A stretch of DNA of 64,000 nt, from NCBI RefSeq assembly GCF_003224335.1, contig NZ_QKLF01000003.1, positions 62,001 to 126,000 on the forward strand, written 5' to 3'. Under the pieces are notes generated by a model that was not told the origin of the DNA, did not search any database, and saw only the letters and a list, made by a program, of their open reading frames with translations. The DNA is from Curtobacterium sp. MCJR17_055. Its GTDB lineage: Bacteria; Actinomycetota; Actinomycetes; Actinomycetales; Microbacteriaceae. The translations under genes and the position numbers were made by a program. Position 1 is the stretch's first letter. Each line of letters starts with the position of its first letter. This document shows, in pieces, positions 28,841-37,587 of this stretch.

Positions 28841-30280
28841 ATGAGGTTCTACGAGACGCGGCCGACCCACGACCTGACCTACTCCGACGTCTTCCTCGTC
28901 CCGAGTCGGTCGAGCGTGACGAGCCGCTTCGACGTGGACCTCGCGACGGACGACGGCACCGGCGCGACCATCCCGATCGTCAGCGCGAACATGAACTCGG
29001 TGACCGGTCCCCGCCTCGCCGCGACGCTCGCCCGACGCGGTGGTCTCGGTGTGCTGCCGCAGGACATGCACCTGCAGGACCTCGCCGAGGCGATCCGCTG
29101 GGTGAAGGCGCAGCCGGTCGCGTACGACTCCGCACTCGAGCTCGGCGCCGACGCGACCGTGGCCGAGGCGCTCGAGCAGCTCCTGCCGGTCGAGGGCCGT
29201 GGCATCGTCGTGCGCGACCCGGCGGGCGAGTACCTCGGCTGCGTGCCGGCGACCCGGCTCGCGACCGCCGGCGCGGACGCCGTCCTCGGCGACCTGCTGC
29301 ACGGCGCGACGGTCGCGATCGACGCCGAGGACGCCGGCACCCCGCGGCACGTGTACGACGTGCTGACCGCGGCCGGCGTGGACTTCGCTCCCGTCGTGCG
29401 GCACGGCAAGGTCGTCGGCACGACGAGCCCGACGAGCGCCATCCGCTCCGACATCTACCGACCGGCCGTGGACGCGTCCGGTCGGCTCCGGGTGGCGGCG
29501 GCCGTCGGCATCAACGGCGACGTCGCCGCGAAGGCCTCGGCCCTCGCCGACGCCGGGGTCGACGTGCTCGTCCTCGACACCGCCCACGGCCACCAGGAGG
29601 GCATGCTCCGCGCGCTCCGTGCCGTGTCGGCCCTGCAGCTCGGCATCCCGCTCGTCGCCGGCAACGTCGTCACCGCCGACGCCGTCGCGCACCTGGTCGC
29701 CGCCGGCGCGTCGATCATCAAGGTCGGTGTCGGCCCCGGTGCCATGTGCACGACGCGCATGATGACCGCCGTCGGGCGCCCGCAGTTCTCCGCGGTGCTC
29801 GAGACCGCCGCGGCCGCCCGGTCGCTCGGCGCGCACGTCTGGGCCGACGGCGGCGTCCGCTACCCGCGTGACGTCGCGCTCGCGCTGGCCGCCGGGGCGT
29901 CCGCCGTGATGATCGGCTCGTGGTTCGCCGGCACGCTCGAGGCGCCCGGCGTGCTCCGCCGCGACCCAGCCGGTCGCGCCTACAAGGAGAGCTGGGGGAT
30001 GGCGTCCGCGAAGGCCGTGCGGGAGCGGTTCGAGCGGCTCGACCCGTACGAGCGTGCTCGCAAGGCGCTGTTCGCCGAGGGGATCTCGTCGTCGACGATC
30101 TTCCTCGACCCGGAGCGTCCGAGCGTCGAGGACCTGCTCGACATGATCACGACGGGGCTCCGCAGTTCCGCCACGTACGCGGGCGCGACGAGCCTGGCCG
30201 AGTTCTCGGACCGCGCGCTGGTCGGCATCCAGTCCGCCGCCGGGTACGAGGAGGGCAAGCCCCTGCCGGTCAGCTGGTAG
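28841..30280 (+). CDS. guaB1: GuaB1-family IMP dehydrogenase-related protein (probable GMP reductase)
   Basis: A 479-residue IMPDH/GMPR barrel with an inserted CBS-domain pair in the middle third. The catalytic loop is GVGPGAMCTTRMMTAVGRPQ, with the active cysteine; GINGDVAAKASALADAGV and DGGVRYPRDVALALAAGA bind phosphate. In mycobacteria GuaB1 proteins act as GMP reductases that return GMP to IMP, while GuaB2 is the true IMP dehydrogenase. By that precedent this is a purine-salvage enzyme. It is divergent from kgd. Confidence 0.9.
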   Translation: MRFYETRPTHDLTYSDVFLVPSRSSVTSRFDVDLATDDGTGATIPIVSANMNSVTGPRLAATLARRGGLGVLPQDMHLQDLAEAIRWVKAQPVAYDSALELGADATVAEALEQLLPVEGRGIVVRDPAGEYLGCVPATRLATAGADAVLGDLLHGATVAIDAEDAGTPRHVYDVLTAAGVDFAPVVRHGKVVGTTSPTSAIRSDIYRPAVDASGRLRVAAAVGINGDVAAKASALADAGVDVLVLDTAHGHQEGMLRALRAVSALQLGIPLVAGNVVTADAVAHLVAAGASIIKVGVGPGAMCTTRMMTAVGRPQFSAVLETAAAARSLGAHVWADGGVRYPRDVALALAAGASAVMIGSWFAGTLEAPGVLRRDPAGRAYKESWGMASAKAVRERFERLDPYERARKALFAEGISSSTIFLDPERPSVEDLLDMITTGLRSSATYAGATSLAEFSDRALVGIQSAAGYEEGKPLPVSW

Positions 30281-30303
30281 CGCGGTCGCGCCGCCGGCGC
30301 CAC

Positions 30304-30335
30304 GACGGACGGGAGGTGGGCCCCTCCCGTCCGTC
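30304..30335. terminator. hairpin between convergent guaB1 and CNNM gene
   Basis: GACGGACGGGAGG pairs exactly with CCTCCCGTCCGTC around a 6-base loop. The core GGACGGGAGG recurs in other intergenic hairpins of the window. Confidence 0.75.
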
Positions 30336-30358
30336 CCGGGTCGCGGGAGCGACCGGCG

Positions 30359-31399
30359 TCAGCGACGCCGGGTGGCGTCCTCGACGGTGCCGATGAGCTC
30401 CTCGAGGATGTCCTCGAGGAAGAGCACGCCCGTCGTCCGCCCCTCGGCGTCGAACGCCCGGGCCACGTGGCGCCCGGCCCCGCGCATGGTGGCGAGCGCG
30501 TCCTCGAGGTCCATCTCCGTGTACAGCGAGATGAGCTGGCGGATGCGCTTCGGCGGCACGGGGTCGTCGAACTCGTCCGGCCGCAGGTCGATGACGTCCT
30601 TGACGTGCACGTACCCGGTCGGGTCACCAGCGTCGTCGACGAGCACGTAGCGCGAGAACCCGCGCTGCGAGACCATCCGCTCGACGTCCGCCGGGGTGGC
30701 GTCCTCGTGCAGCGTCACGAGCCCGGACATCGGCACGGCGACGTCCTTGACCTTCTTCTCGGTGAACTCGAACGCCATCCGGAGCGTGCCCGAGTCGTCG
30801 GCGAGGGTGCCCTCGCGCCGGGACTGCTCGACGATCGTCTGCACCTCGTCGACCGTGTAGGCGCTGACCGCCTCGTCCTTCGGCTCCACCTTGAAGAGCC
30901 GCAGGACGCCGTTCGCGACCTCGTTGAGGCCGACGACCACCCAGTGCAGGCCGTGGCCGATGTACCAGAGCGTCGGGACGAGCATGAGCGCGGCCCGGTC
31001 CGGCATCGAGAACGAGATGTTCTTCGGGACCATCTCGCCGAACACGACGTGCAGGAACGACACGAGCAGCAGCGTGAACACGAACGCCACGACGCCGATG
31101 ACCTCGGCGCTCCCCCCGGTCAGGTGCAGCGGGACCTCGAGCAGGTGGTGGATCGCCGGCTCGGACACGTTCAGGATGAGCAGCGAGCAGACCGTGATGC
31201 CGAGCTGCGTGGTCGCGAGCATGCGGGTCGCGTGCTCCATCGCCCACAGCGTCATCTGCGCGGCACGGGAGCCCTGCTCGGCCCGCGGCTCGATCTGCGA
31301 GCGGCGTGCCGAGATGACGGCGAACTCGGCGGCGACGAAGAACGCGTTGCCCCCGAGGAGGACGAAGAGCCAGAAGATGCCCCACCAGTCGGAACTCAT
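30359..31399 (-). CDS. CNNM/CBS-domain membrane protein (HlyC/CorC family), short form
   Basis: A 346-residue protein with an N-terminal CNNM domain (three or four membrane helices, FFVAAEFAVISARRSQIE, VFGEMVPKNISFS) and a CBS pair. It lacks the C-terminal CorC_HlyC domain found in its upstream neighbour. Homologues move or sense magnesium or other divalent ions. The start overlaps the neighbour's stop (ATGA), so the two are likely to form one complex. Confidence 0.9.
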   Translation of the reverse strand: MSSDWWGIFWLFVLLGGNAFFVAAEFAVISARRSQIEPRAEQGSRAAQMTLWAMEHATRMLATTQLGITVCSLLILNVSEPAIHHLLEVPLHLTGGSAEVIGVVAFVFTLLLVSFLHVVFGEMVPKNISFSMPDRAALMLVPTLWYIGHGLHWVVVGLNEVANGVLRLFKVEPKDEAVSAYTVDEVQTIVEQSRREGTLADDSGTLRMAFEFTEKKVKDVAVPMSGLVTLHEDATPADVERMVSQRGFSRYVLVDDAGDPTGYVHVKDVIDLRPDEFDDPVPPKRIRQLISLYTEMDLEDALATMRGAGRHVARAFDAEGRTTGVLFLEDILEELIGTVEDATRRR

Positions 31400-32787
31400 C
31401 GGTCGGCCTCCGCGGTGTCGGTCGTCGTCGTGCTCGTCGTCTTCGTGGTGCTCCCCGTCGGGGTGGGGGCGCTTCCGTTGGGGGAGTCGACCGGGTTCGG
31501 CGTGTAGCGGATGCGGTCGATCCGACGGCCGTCGAGGCGCTCGACGCGGAACACGCCCGAGTCGATCGCGACCTCGTCACCGACCACCGGGAGCCGTCCG
31601 AGCTCCTGCATGAGGAACCCGCCGACGGTCTCGTACGGGCCGTCCTCGGGCACCGTGACGCTCGCGCGGTCCTCGAGTTCGTCCGGACGGAGCAGCCCGG
31701 GGAAGGTGAGCCAGCCGCGGCTGCGCACGACGTCGATGCGGGCGCGGTCGTGCTCGTCCGACACCTCGCCGACGATCTCCTCGACCAGGTCCTCGAGCGT
31801 GACGACACCGGCCGTCCCGCCGTACTCGTCCACGACGATGACCATCTGGTACCCACGGCCGCGGACCTCGGTCAGCAGCGTGTCGCCGGGCATGGTCTCG
31901 GGGACGCGCTCGGCGTCGGTCATCAGCGCGCCGACCGGGACCTCGGCGCGCTTCTCGCGCGGGACCGAGACGGCCTGCTTGACGTGCACGAGTCCGACGA
32001 CGTCGTCCGCGTCCTCCTCGATCACCGGGAAGCGGCTGAAGCCGGTCCGGCGGGCGAGGGCGATCACGGCGTCGGCGCTGTCGGACACACGGATCGTCGA
32101 CAGTCGCGGCCGGGGCGTCATGACGTCGCTCGCGTTGAGCTCGGAGAACGCCAGCGTCCGCTCGAGGAGCGTCGCGGTGTCCTGTTCCAGCGACCCCTCG
32201 GACGCCGAACGGCGGAGCAGCGAGGTGAGCTCCTCGGCGCTCCGGGCGCCGGACAGCTCCTCCTGCGGCTCGATGCCGATCGAGCGGAGCACGGCGTTCG
32301 CGGTGCCGTTGAGCACGGCGACCGCGGGCTTGAACACCGTCGTGAAGCCCACCTGGAGCGGCACGACGAGCTTCGCGGTCTGGAGCGGCAGCGCGAGGGC
32401 GAAGTTCTTCGGCACGAGCTCGCCGAGGATCATCGACAGCAGGGTGGCGATGACGAGGGCGACGATCGACCCGACGGTCTCGACGACCCCCTCGGGCAGG
32501 TCCATCGCGAGGAACGGTGCCTCGAGCAGCTTCGCGATCGACGGTTCGAGCAGGTACCCGGTGAGCAGGGTCGTCAGGGTGATGCCGAGCTGGGCGCTCG
32601 ACAGGTGCGTCGACGTGACCTTCAGCGCACCGATCACGGGGCTCAGGCCGGATTCGCCGCGGTCGCGGCGGGCTTCGACGTCGGCGCGGTCGAGGTTCAC
32701 GAGCGAGAACTCGGAGGCCACGAAGACCCCGGTGCCGAGCGTCAGCAGGATGCCGCCGATCAGCATGAGGACGTCGACGGGGCTCAC
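31396..32787 (-). CDS. CNNM/CBS/CorC_HlyC membrane protein, full-length form
   Basis: 463 residues: CNNM domain ([36 protein letters not shown]), CBS pair ([34 protein letters not shown]), C-terminal CorC_HlyC domain ([18 protein letters not shown]) and a Thr/Ser-rich tail. The GTG start at 32787 was chosen because GAGG lies 8 bases before it; a GTG 9 bases upstream lacks such a site. Probable role: divalent-cation transport or homeostasis. Confidence 0.9.
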   Translation of the reverse strand: MSPVDVLMLIGGILLTLGTGVFVASEFSLVNLDRADVEARRDRGESGLSPVIGALKVTSTHLSSAQLGITLTTLLTGYLLEPSIAKLLEAPFLAMDLPEGVVETVGSIVALVIATLLSMILGELVPKNFALALPLQTAKLVVPLQVGFTTVFKPAVAVLNGTANAVLRSIGIEPQEELSGARSAEELTSLLRRSASEGSLEQDTATLLERTLAFSELNASDVMTPRPRLSTIRVSDSADAVIALARRTGFSRFPVIEEDADDVVGLVHVKQAVSVPREKRAEVPVGALMTDAERVPETMPGDTLLTEVRGRGYQMVIVVDEYGGTAGVVTLEDLVEEIVGEVSDEHDRARIDVVRSRGWLTFPGLLRPDELEDRASVTVPEDGPYETVGGFLMQELGRLPVVGDEVAIDSGVFRVERLDGRRIDRIRYTPNPVDSPNGSAPTPTGSTTKTTSTTTTDTAEADR

Positions 32788-32975
32788 GAGGCACACCTCG
32801 AAGTCGGGCAGCTCACTGTGTGAGCGGCGGGCATGTGATGGTCAGCGCAACTAGGAGGGTCGTCCACAATGAGGGAATCGTACCGGGCGCTCGCTCGGAG
32901 GAACCGAGGAGGCGCCCGGACGGTGCGCCGGGCCTCCCGACCGATCCCGGCCCGCCGTCACGCCGTCGGTCGCCG

Positions 32976-33599
32976 TCACCCCGTCGGGGCGGCGAGCTCC
33001 TCGAGCGCCGACCGCAGGGCCGCCGCCGAGGTGAAGTGCACGCCGACCGCGCCGACCGCGTCCGCGCCGGCGGCGTTCTCCGCACGGTTGTCGACGAACA
33101 CCATCGCGGCGGGCTCGATCCCGAGGCGGTCGCACGTGTCGCGGTAGATGGACGCGTCCGGCTTGAGCACGTGCTCCTCCGCGCTCACCACGACGGTCTC
33201 GAACATCGAGCCCATCGGCGAGTACCGGTAGGGGTCGCCGAAGTCGAACCCCGCGTTCGACAGGAGCGCCAGGCGCGTGCCGGCGTCGTGCAGTTCCTCG
33301 ACGAGCGCCAGGACCTCGGGGTCGACGTCGAACCACCCGGTGTAGTCGAGCGCCCAGAACCGGTGGATCTCGGTCACCGACCAGGACCGTCCGGTCCGTT
33401 CGCCGATCGCCCGCCAGTAGGCGAGCACAGACAGGTCGCCACGGTCCAGGTCGTTCCGGAGCTCCTGGTACACGGGGAACAGCTCGTCGGCCTCGAGCCG
33501 CGTCGCCTCGAGCAGTGCGGCACGGGCGGCGTGCGGGGTGCGGCTGATCACCTCGCCGTAGTCGAAGACGACGACACGGCCGGGCAGGGACAGGCTCAT
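32976..33599 (-). CDS. HAD-IA family hydrolase
   Basis: A 207-residue haloacid-dehalogenase-like phosphatase. Motif I is VVFDYGEVIS, in which the usual second Asp is replaced by Glu (DYGEV), as in several HAD-IA epoxide-hydrolase-N-like proteins; motif II is LLSNAG, the motif III lysine is in HVLKPDASIYR, and motif IV is VFVDNRAEN. The substrate is unknown. It is divergent from nnrD with only 24 bases between the start codons. Confidence 0.85.
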   Translation of the reverse strand: MSLSLPGRVVVFDYGEVISRTPHAARAALLEATRLEADELFPVYQELRNDLDRGDLSVLAYWRAIGERTGRSWSVTEIHRFWALDYTGWFDVDPEVLALVEELHDAGTRLALLSNAGFDFGDPYRYSPMGSMFETVVVSAEEHVLKPDASIYRDTCDRLGIEPAAMVFVDNRAENAAGADAVGAVGVHFTSAAALRSALEELAAPTG

Positions 33600-33606
33600 G
33601 CCCGTC

Positions 33607-33616
33607 ACCGTACCGT
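33607..33616. promoter_or_regulatory. two divergent -10 elements sharing two bases
   Basis: ACCGTACCGT contains TACGGT on the minus strand (33607-33612), 7 bases before the HAD gene ATG. It also contains TACCGT on the plus strand (33611-33616), 7 bases before the nnrD ATG. Both genes would give leaderless mRNAs, and only one polymerase could occupy the site at a time. Confidence 0.55.
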
Positions 33617-33623
33617 GGGGACG

Positions 33624-34472
33624 ATGAACGACTTCGTCTCCGTCCGACCCGCCGACGCCGCCGCCTGGATCACCGTGCCCACCGGGGACACCTCGAAGTA
33701 CCGGCGCGGGGTCCTCGGGGTCGCCACCGGCTCCGCCGCCTACCCGGGTGCCGCGGTCATGGGCGTCGACGCCGCCGTGCACACCGGGCTCGGCATGGTC
33801 CGGTACGTCGGACCCGACCGTGCCACCGACTTCGTGCTGGCCCGACGGCCGGAGATCGTCGCCGGGGGCGGCCGCGTGCAGGCGTGGCTCGTCGGGTCGG
33901 GCATCTCGGCGGCCTCGCTGGACGAGCTCGACGCGACGACCCGCGACGGCTTCGCGCGCGCGTCCGAGGACGGCGTGCCGGTCGTCGTCGACGCCGGTGC
34001 GATCCCGCTCGTCGACCTCGGGCCGCTCGCGGTCCTCACCCCGCACGCCGGCGAGGCCGCGTCCCTGCTCGGGGTCTCCCGTGACGAGGTCGAGGGGGAC
34101 CCGCAGGGTGCTGCGCTGCGTGCGGCGGAGCGCACCGGCAGCGTCGTGCTGCTCAAGGGTGCGGACACGCACGTCGTCACGCCCGACGGCGGGGTCCGGC
34201 TGGTGGCGTCCTCGGCGACGCCGTGGCTCGCCGCGGCCGGTGCTGGGGACGTCCTCGGCGGGGTGCTCGGAGCCCTCGTCGCAGCGCGGGCCGGGACGAG
34301 CGAGGTCGGGTCGGAGGAGCTGGCGCACCTCGCCGCCGCCGCTGCGGTCGTGCACGGGGTCGCGGCACGTCGGGCGTCGCGTGGTGGCCCGTTCCCGATG
34401 ACGGGACTCGTGGAGCAGCTGCCGGGTGTGGTGCGGGACCTCGCGGTGCGGGGCGACGCGCAGGCGGACTGA
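33624..34472 (+). CDS. nnrD: ADP/ATP-dependent NAD(P)H-hydrate dehydratase
   Basis: Repairs hydrated NAD(P)H. The 282 residues belong to the ribokinase-like family: KYRRGVLGVATGSAAYPGAAVMG, LTPHAGEAASLL, VLLKGADTHV and the catalytic region WLAAAGAGDVLGGVLGAL. Only the dehydratase domain is present; the epimerase domain (NnrE), fused in E. coli, is not here. Divergent leaderless promoter shared with the HAD gene. Confidence 0.93.
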   Translation: MNDFVSVRPADAAAWITVPTGDTSKYRRGVLGVATGSAAYPGAAVMGVDAAVHTGLGMVRYVGPDRATDFVLARRPEIVAGGGRVQAWLVGSGISAASLDELDATTRDGFARASEDGVPVVVDAGAIPLVDLGPLAVLTPHAGEAASLLGVSRDEVEGDPQGAALRAAERTGSVVLLKGADTHVVTPDGGVRLVASSATPWLAAAGAGDVLGGVLGALVAARAGTSEVGSEELAHLAAAAAVVHGVAARRASRGGPFPMTGLVEQLPGVVRDLAVRGDAQAD

Positions 34473-34502
34473 CGGGCCGCCGGTCTGGACCGAGGGACCG
34501 AC

Positions 34503-34536
34503 GGGAGGCGCGGTGCCGACCGGTGCCGCGCCTCCC
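34503..34536. terminator. hairpin between convergent nnrD and YceI gene
   Basis: GGGAGGCGCGG pairs with CCGCGCCTCCC around a 12-base loop; it lies between two convergent stop codons. Confidence 0.75.
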
Positions 34537-34576
34537 GGCCGTCAGGTGGCCGCGTCGCGACCTTCCGGACGGGTGG

Positions 34577-35323
34577 TCAGGAGGCGGGCGTGGCGTGCAC
34601 GAGGAACTCGACCGCGCCTGCGTCGTCGACCTTGACGAACCCGAGGTCCGGGGCCTGCACCGAGTAGTCCGAGAACGTGATCGGGACCGAGCCGGAGACG
34701 TCGACGCCGTCACCGCTGAGTCCGACCTGCAGCGTCGCGGTGACCGGCTTCGTGACGCCGTGCAGGTCGAGCGTGCCGGTGGCCCGCACCTCGGTGGTGG
34801 CGTCGCCCGACGGGACCGCGTCCTCGATCGGCTCCGTGAGCGTGAAGGTGGCGGTCGGGAACGCCTGGGTGTCGAGCGCCGAGTCGCGGAAGTACGAGTC
34901 GCGCTGCTCCGAGTCGGTGGCGATGTCGCCGACCTGCACCGTGATCGTGGCCGCGCTGATCGTCGTCCCGTCGACGGTCGCCGTGCCGGTGACGCTCGAC
35001 GTACGACCCGTGACGGTGACGTCGGAGCCGTTCAGGACCTCGTGCACGCGGTAGCCCGCCTCGGACCCGTCGCCGATCGTCCACTCGCCGGACAGGTCCT
35101 CCGGCTCGAGCGTGGAGGGCGCGCGGGTGGCGGCGACGCTGGGTGTGGCCGAGGCCTTCGCGTTCTCGGTGGACGTGTAGGCGCGGGTGCCGACCACGAC
35201 GGCGACGACCGCGACGGCCAGGACGACGACGGCGATGACGAGCCACGTCAGGAGACGGCGGCGCGGGCGGCGGGGCGCGGGACGGTCCGGTGCTGGGGTC
35301 ACAGGAGGACGGTGACACGTCAC
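34577..35323 (-). CDS. membrane-anchored YceI-family protein
   Basis: 248 residues. A short basic cytoplasmic N-terminus precedes one membrane helix (LLTWLVIAVVVLAVAVVAVVV), then an extracellular YceI lipocalin-like domain: GEWTIGDGSEAGYRVHEV, DSEQRDSYFRDSALDTQAFPTATFTLTEP in parts, and TGTLDLHGVTKPVTATLQV. YceI proteins bind isoprenoid-like lipids or are induced by stress. The GTG start at 35323 is uncertain; an in-frame GTG at 35302 is the alternative. A 17-bp repeat array lies directly upstream. Confidence 0.85.
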   Translation of the reverse strand: MTCHRPPVTPAPDRPAPRRPRRRLLTWLVIAVVVLAVAVVAVVVGTRAYTSTENAKASATPSVAATRAPSTLEPEDLSGEWTIGDGSEAGYRVHEVLNGSDVTVTGRTSSVTGTATVDGTTISAATITVQVGDIATDSEQRDSYFRDSALDTQAFPTATFTLTEPIEDAVPSGDATTEVRATGTLDLHGVTKPVTATLQVGLSGDGVDVSGSVPITFSDYSVQAPDLGFVKVDDAGAVEFLVHATPAS

Positions 35324-35327
35324 TCTC

Positions 35328-35395
35328 CGGATCGGCTGTGGATCCGGGTCGGCTGTGGATACGGATCGGCTGTCGATCCGGATCGGCTGTGGGCC
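35328..35395. repeat. four tandem 17-bp repeats with DnaA-box-like cores
   Basis: Units at 35328-35344, 35345-35361, 35362-35378 and 35379-35395 follow CGGATCGGCTGTGGATC with one to three changes. A unit length of 17 is not a multiple of three, arguing against coding. The cores TGTGGATCC and TGTGGATAC resemble the reverse-complement DnaA box. Confidence 0.85.
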
Positions 35396-35474
35396 AGGGC
35401 CGCCGTGGTGCCCGGACGGCGGTGGCAGCGTCACCGGCCCTGTGGACAGCGGCGGTCGGCCCGTCCCGACTCGG

Positions 35475-35480
35475 TACGCT
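35475..35480 (+). promoter_or_regulatory. -10 element of GT-C gene
   Basis: TACGCT ends 6 bases before the GTG at 35487; leaderless arrangement. Confidence 0.55.
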
Positions 35481-35486
35481 CGTCCG

Positions 35487-36764
35487 GTGCGCAGGAACCC
35501 GTGGCCGGAGATCGTCGCGTTCGTGGTCGCGTTCGCCGCGGTGCACGCGCTGCTCTGGACCCTGACCCTCGTCGTCCCGAACCAGCCGATCGGCGACGTG
35601 ACGATCACGTACCGTCGCTGGATCGAGTCCGGGCACGCCTCGCACTTCTGGGTGGGGATCGACGCCCCGTGGGTGTACCCGATCCTGGCGATCGTGCCGA
35701 TGGCGGCCGCATCGCTCGGCGGGACCGCGGCGATCGGCACCGGTTGGCTGCTGCTCATGGTGCTGCTGCACGCGGTCGTCTGCGCGGTGCTCTGGCGCTA
35801 CCGGGCGTTCGGCGTCCGGGTCGTCTGGTGGTGGCTGGCGTTCCTGCTCGCGCTCGGGCCGATCGGCCTCGGACGCGTCGACACCGTCGCCACCGCGGTC
35901 GCGCTCGTCGGGGTCGCGTCCGTCGCGGCCCGTCCGGGGATCGCCGCCGCGGTGTTCACCGTCGCCGCCTGGGTCAAGGTCTGGCCGGCGGCGCTCGTCG
36001 GCGTGCTCGTCGTCCTCCGTCGCGGGCGTCGTGTCGAGGTGGTCGCGGGAGCGCTCACCGTGACCGCGCTCGTGGTGCTCGTTGACGTGCTGTTCGGCGG
36101 CGCCGCGCACCTGTTCTCGTTCATCGGTGAACAGACCGGGCGCGGCCTGCAGATCGAGTCACCGCTCGCGACGCCGTACCTGTGGGCGGCAGCGGCGCGG
36201 GTGCCGGGCGCCGCGGTGTTCTACGACCAGGAGATCCTGACCTTCGAGGTGTCCGGTGCCGGGACGGAGGTCGTCGCAGCGCTCTCGACCCCGCTCATGG
36301 CCGTCGTCGTCGTGGTGGGCGTCGTCCTCGCCCTGCTCGCCGTCCGCACCGGCGCGCAGCGGGCACGGGTGGCACCGGTCCTCGCGCTGCTGTTCGTGGC
36401 GGCGCTCATCGCGACGAACAAGGTCGGGTCACCGCAGTACATCGGCTGGTTCGCCGTGCCGGTGGTCTGGGGGCTCGTCGCCGGGCGCGGCAGTGCGTGG
36501 CGGTTCCTGCCGGTCGCCGGGGCGATGCTGCCGATGGCCTTCCTGACGCAGCTCGTCTACCCGGCGTACTACGACCAGGTGCTCGGCGTGCAGCCGTGGA
36601 TCCTCGTCGTGCTGTCGCTGCGGAACCTGCTGGAGGTCGCGGTGCTCGTCTGGACGGTCGTCGTCCTGGTCCGGATGTGTCGGGACGGGATCGAGCCACG
36701 GGCCTCCCGTCCGGCCACCGGACCCGCGCACGCGGACCATGAGCGGGGCAGGATGGGCGCATGA
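35487..36764 (+). CDS. polytopic GT-C-type glycosyltransferase (DUF2029/GT87-like)
   Basis: 425 residues with about ten membrane helices. Membrane GT-C enzymes of this shape transfer mannose or arabinose from polyprenyl-phosphate donors to cell-envelope glycans. Features are the acidic loop after helix 1 (PIGDVTITYRRWIESG) and the conserved GLGRVDTVATAVALVGVA and VKVWPAALVGVLV segments. Donor and acceptor cannot be told. The GTG start lies 6 bases after TACGCT. The end overlaps the next gene by four bases. Confidence 0.78.
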   Translation: MRRNPWPEIVAFVVAFAAVHALLWTLTLVVPNQPIGDVTITYRRWIESGHASHFWVGIDAPWVYPILAIVPMAAASLGGTAAIGTGWLLLMVLLHAVVCAVLWRYRAFGVRVVWWWLAFLLALGPIGLGRVDTVATAVALVGVASVAARPGIAAAVFTVAAWVKVWPAALVGVLVVLRRGRRVEVVAGALTVTALVVLVDVLFGGAAHLFSFIGEQTGRGLQIESPLATPYLWAAAARVPGAAVFYDQEILTFEVSGAGTEVVAALSTPLMAVVVVVGVVLALLAVRTGAQRARVAPVLALLFVAALIATNKVGSPQYIGWFAVPVVWGLVAGRGSAWRFLPVAGAMLPMAFLTQLVYPAYYDQVLGVQPWILVVLSLRNLLEVAVLVWTVVVLVRMCRDGIEPRASRPATGPAHADHERGRMGA

Positions 36765-37069
36765 TCGTCGCCTTCTCCATCGCCCCGTCCGGCGGACCCG
36801 CTGCGAACGAGGACGGTTCCGTGCACGACGCCGTCGCCGCGGCCGTCCGGGTCGTCCGCGAGTCCGGACTGCCGAACCGCACCTCGTCGATGTTCACCGA
36901 GATCGAGGGGGAGTGGGACGAGGTGTTCGACGTCGTCAAGCGGGCGACCGAGGCCGTCGCACCGTTCGGCACCCGTGTCTCGCTCGTGCTCAAGGCGGAC
37001 ATCCGGCCGGGGCACACGGGGGAGATCGACGGGAAGCTCGAGCGGCTCGAGGCGGCGCTCGGGGACTGA
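36761..37069 (+). CDS. MTH1187-family thiamine-binding protein
   Basis: A 102-residue ferredoxin-fold protein of the MTH1187/YkoF-like family that binds thiamine-like ligands (IVAFSIAPSG at the start, SMFTEIEGEWDEVFDVVKRA, VSLVLKADIRPGHTG). Its ATG overlaps the stop of the glycosyltransferase gene (ATGA), and a CAGGAT hexamer lies 6 bases upstream, so it may also be transcribed separately. Its cellular role is not established. Confidence 0.82.
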   Translation: MIVAFSIAPSGGPAANEDGSVHDAVAAAVRVVRESGLPNRTSSMFTEIEGEWDEVFDVVKRATEAVAPFGTRVSLVLKADIRPGHTGEIDGKLERLEAALGD

Positions 37070-37200
37070 GCCCCGCCCGACCGGCTGGTGTGGGTCCGCC
37101 CGACACGCCGCTGACATCGCCGTGATGTCGGCGGTCGGGTGTGTGCTGTCTCCATCAGCCGGTGCACGAGCACCGGCACCACGACGGAAGGAGCCCGCTC

Positions 37201-37377
37201 ATGATGCACGACGGTTGGTGCCCGGACTGTGACCTCCGCTCGGCCGTGATCGACGTCGACGACCAGGGCGACAACGCCTGGGCGAGCTGCACCGAGTGCG
37301 GCACCGGCTGGGTGCACCGCGACGAGCTGCCGGAGGCGCGCACCGCCTCCCGTGCGCCGGAGCAGCGCGCAGCCTGA
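37201..37377 (+). CDS. small zinc-ribbon protein
   Basis: 58 residues with two cysteine pairs, WCPDC and SCTECG, about 26 residues apart, the spacing of a zinc ribbon. The ATG is preceded by GGAAGGAG at ideal distance, strong evidence that it is translated. No function is known. It is followed by a terminator and preceded by a gap of 131 bases after the thiamine-binding gene. Confidence 0.78.
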   Translation: MMHDGWCPDCDLRSAVIDVDDQGDNAWASCTECGTGWVHRDELPEARTASRAPEQRAA

Positions 37378-37390
37378 GGCGCCCGTGTCC

Positions 37391-37429
37391 GCGGCCCTGC
37401 CGATCGGGAATCCCGGTCGGCAGGGCCGC
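37391..37429 (+). terminator. terminator after the zinc-ribbon gene
   Basis: GCGGCCCTGCCGA pairs with TCGGCAGGGCCGC around a 13-base loop that itself contains a small stem (TCGGGAATCCCGG); GTTCTGT follows. Confidence 0.8.
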
Positions 37430-37587
37430 GTTCTGTCCCCTCGTCGTCGTCCGCTCCTGCCAGCGGATCGAATCGATGCGACCAGTTCCTTCCGCCGCGG
37501 TGTTGGAGCGGTCTACACTGTTCCAGCCGCGACCTCGGTCGTCCACCGCCTCCGATCCCACCGTGCTCCGGCACGAGAACAGGTCCC

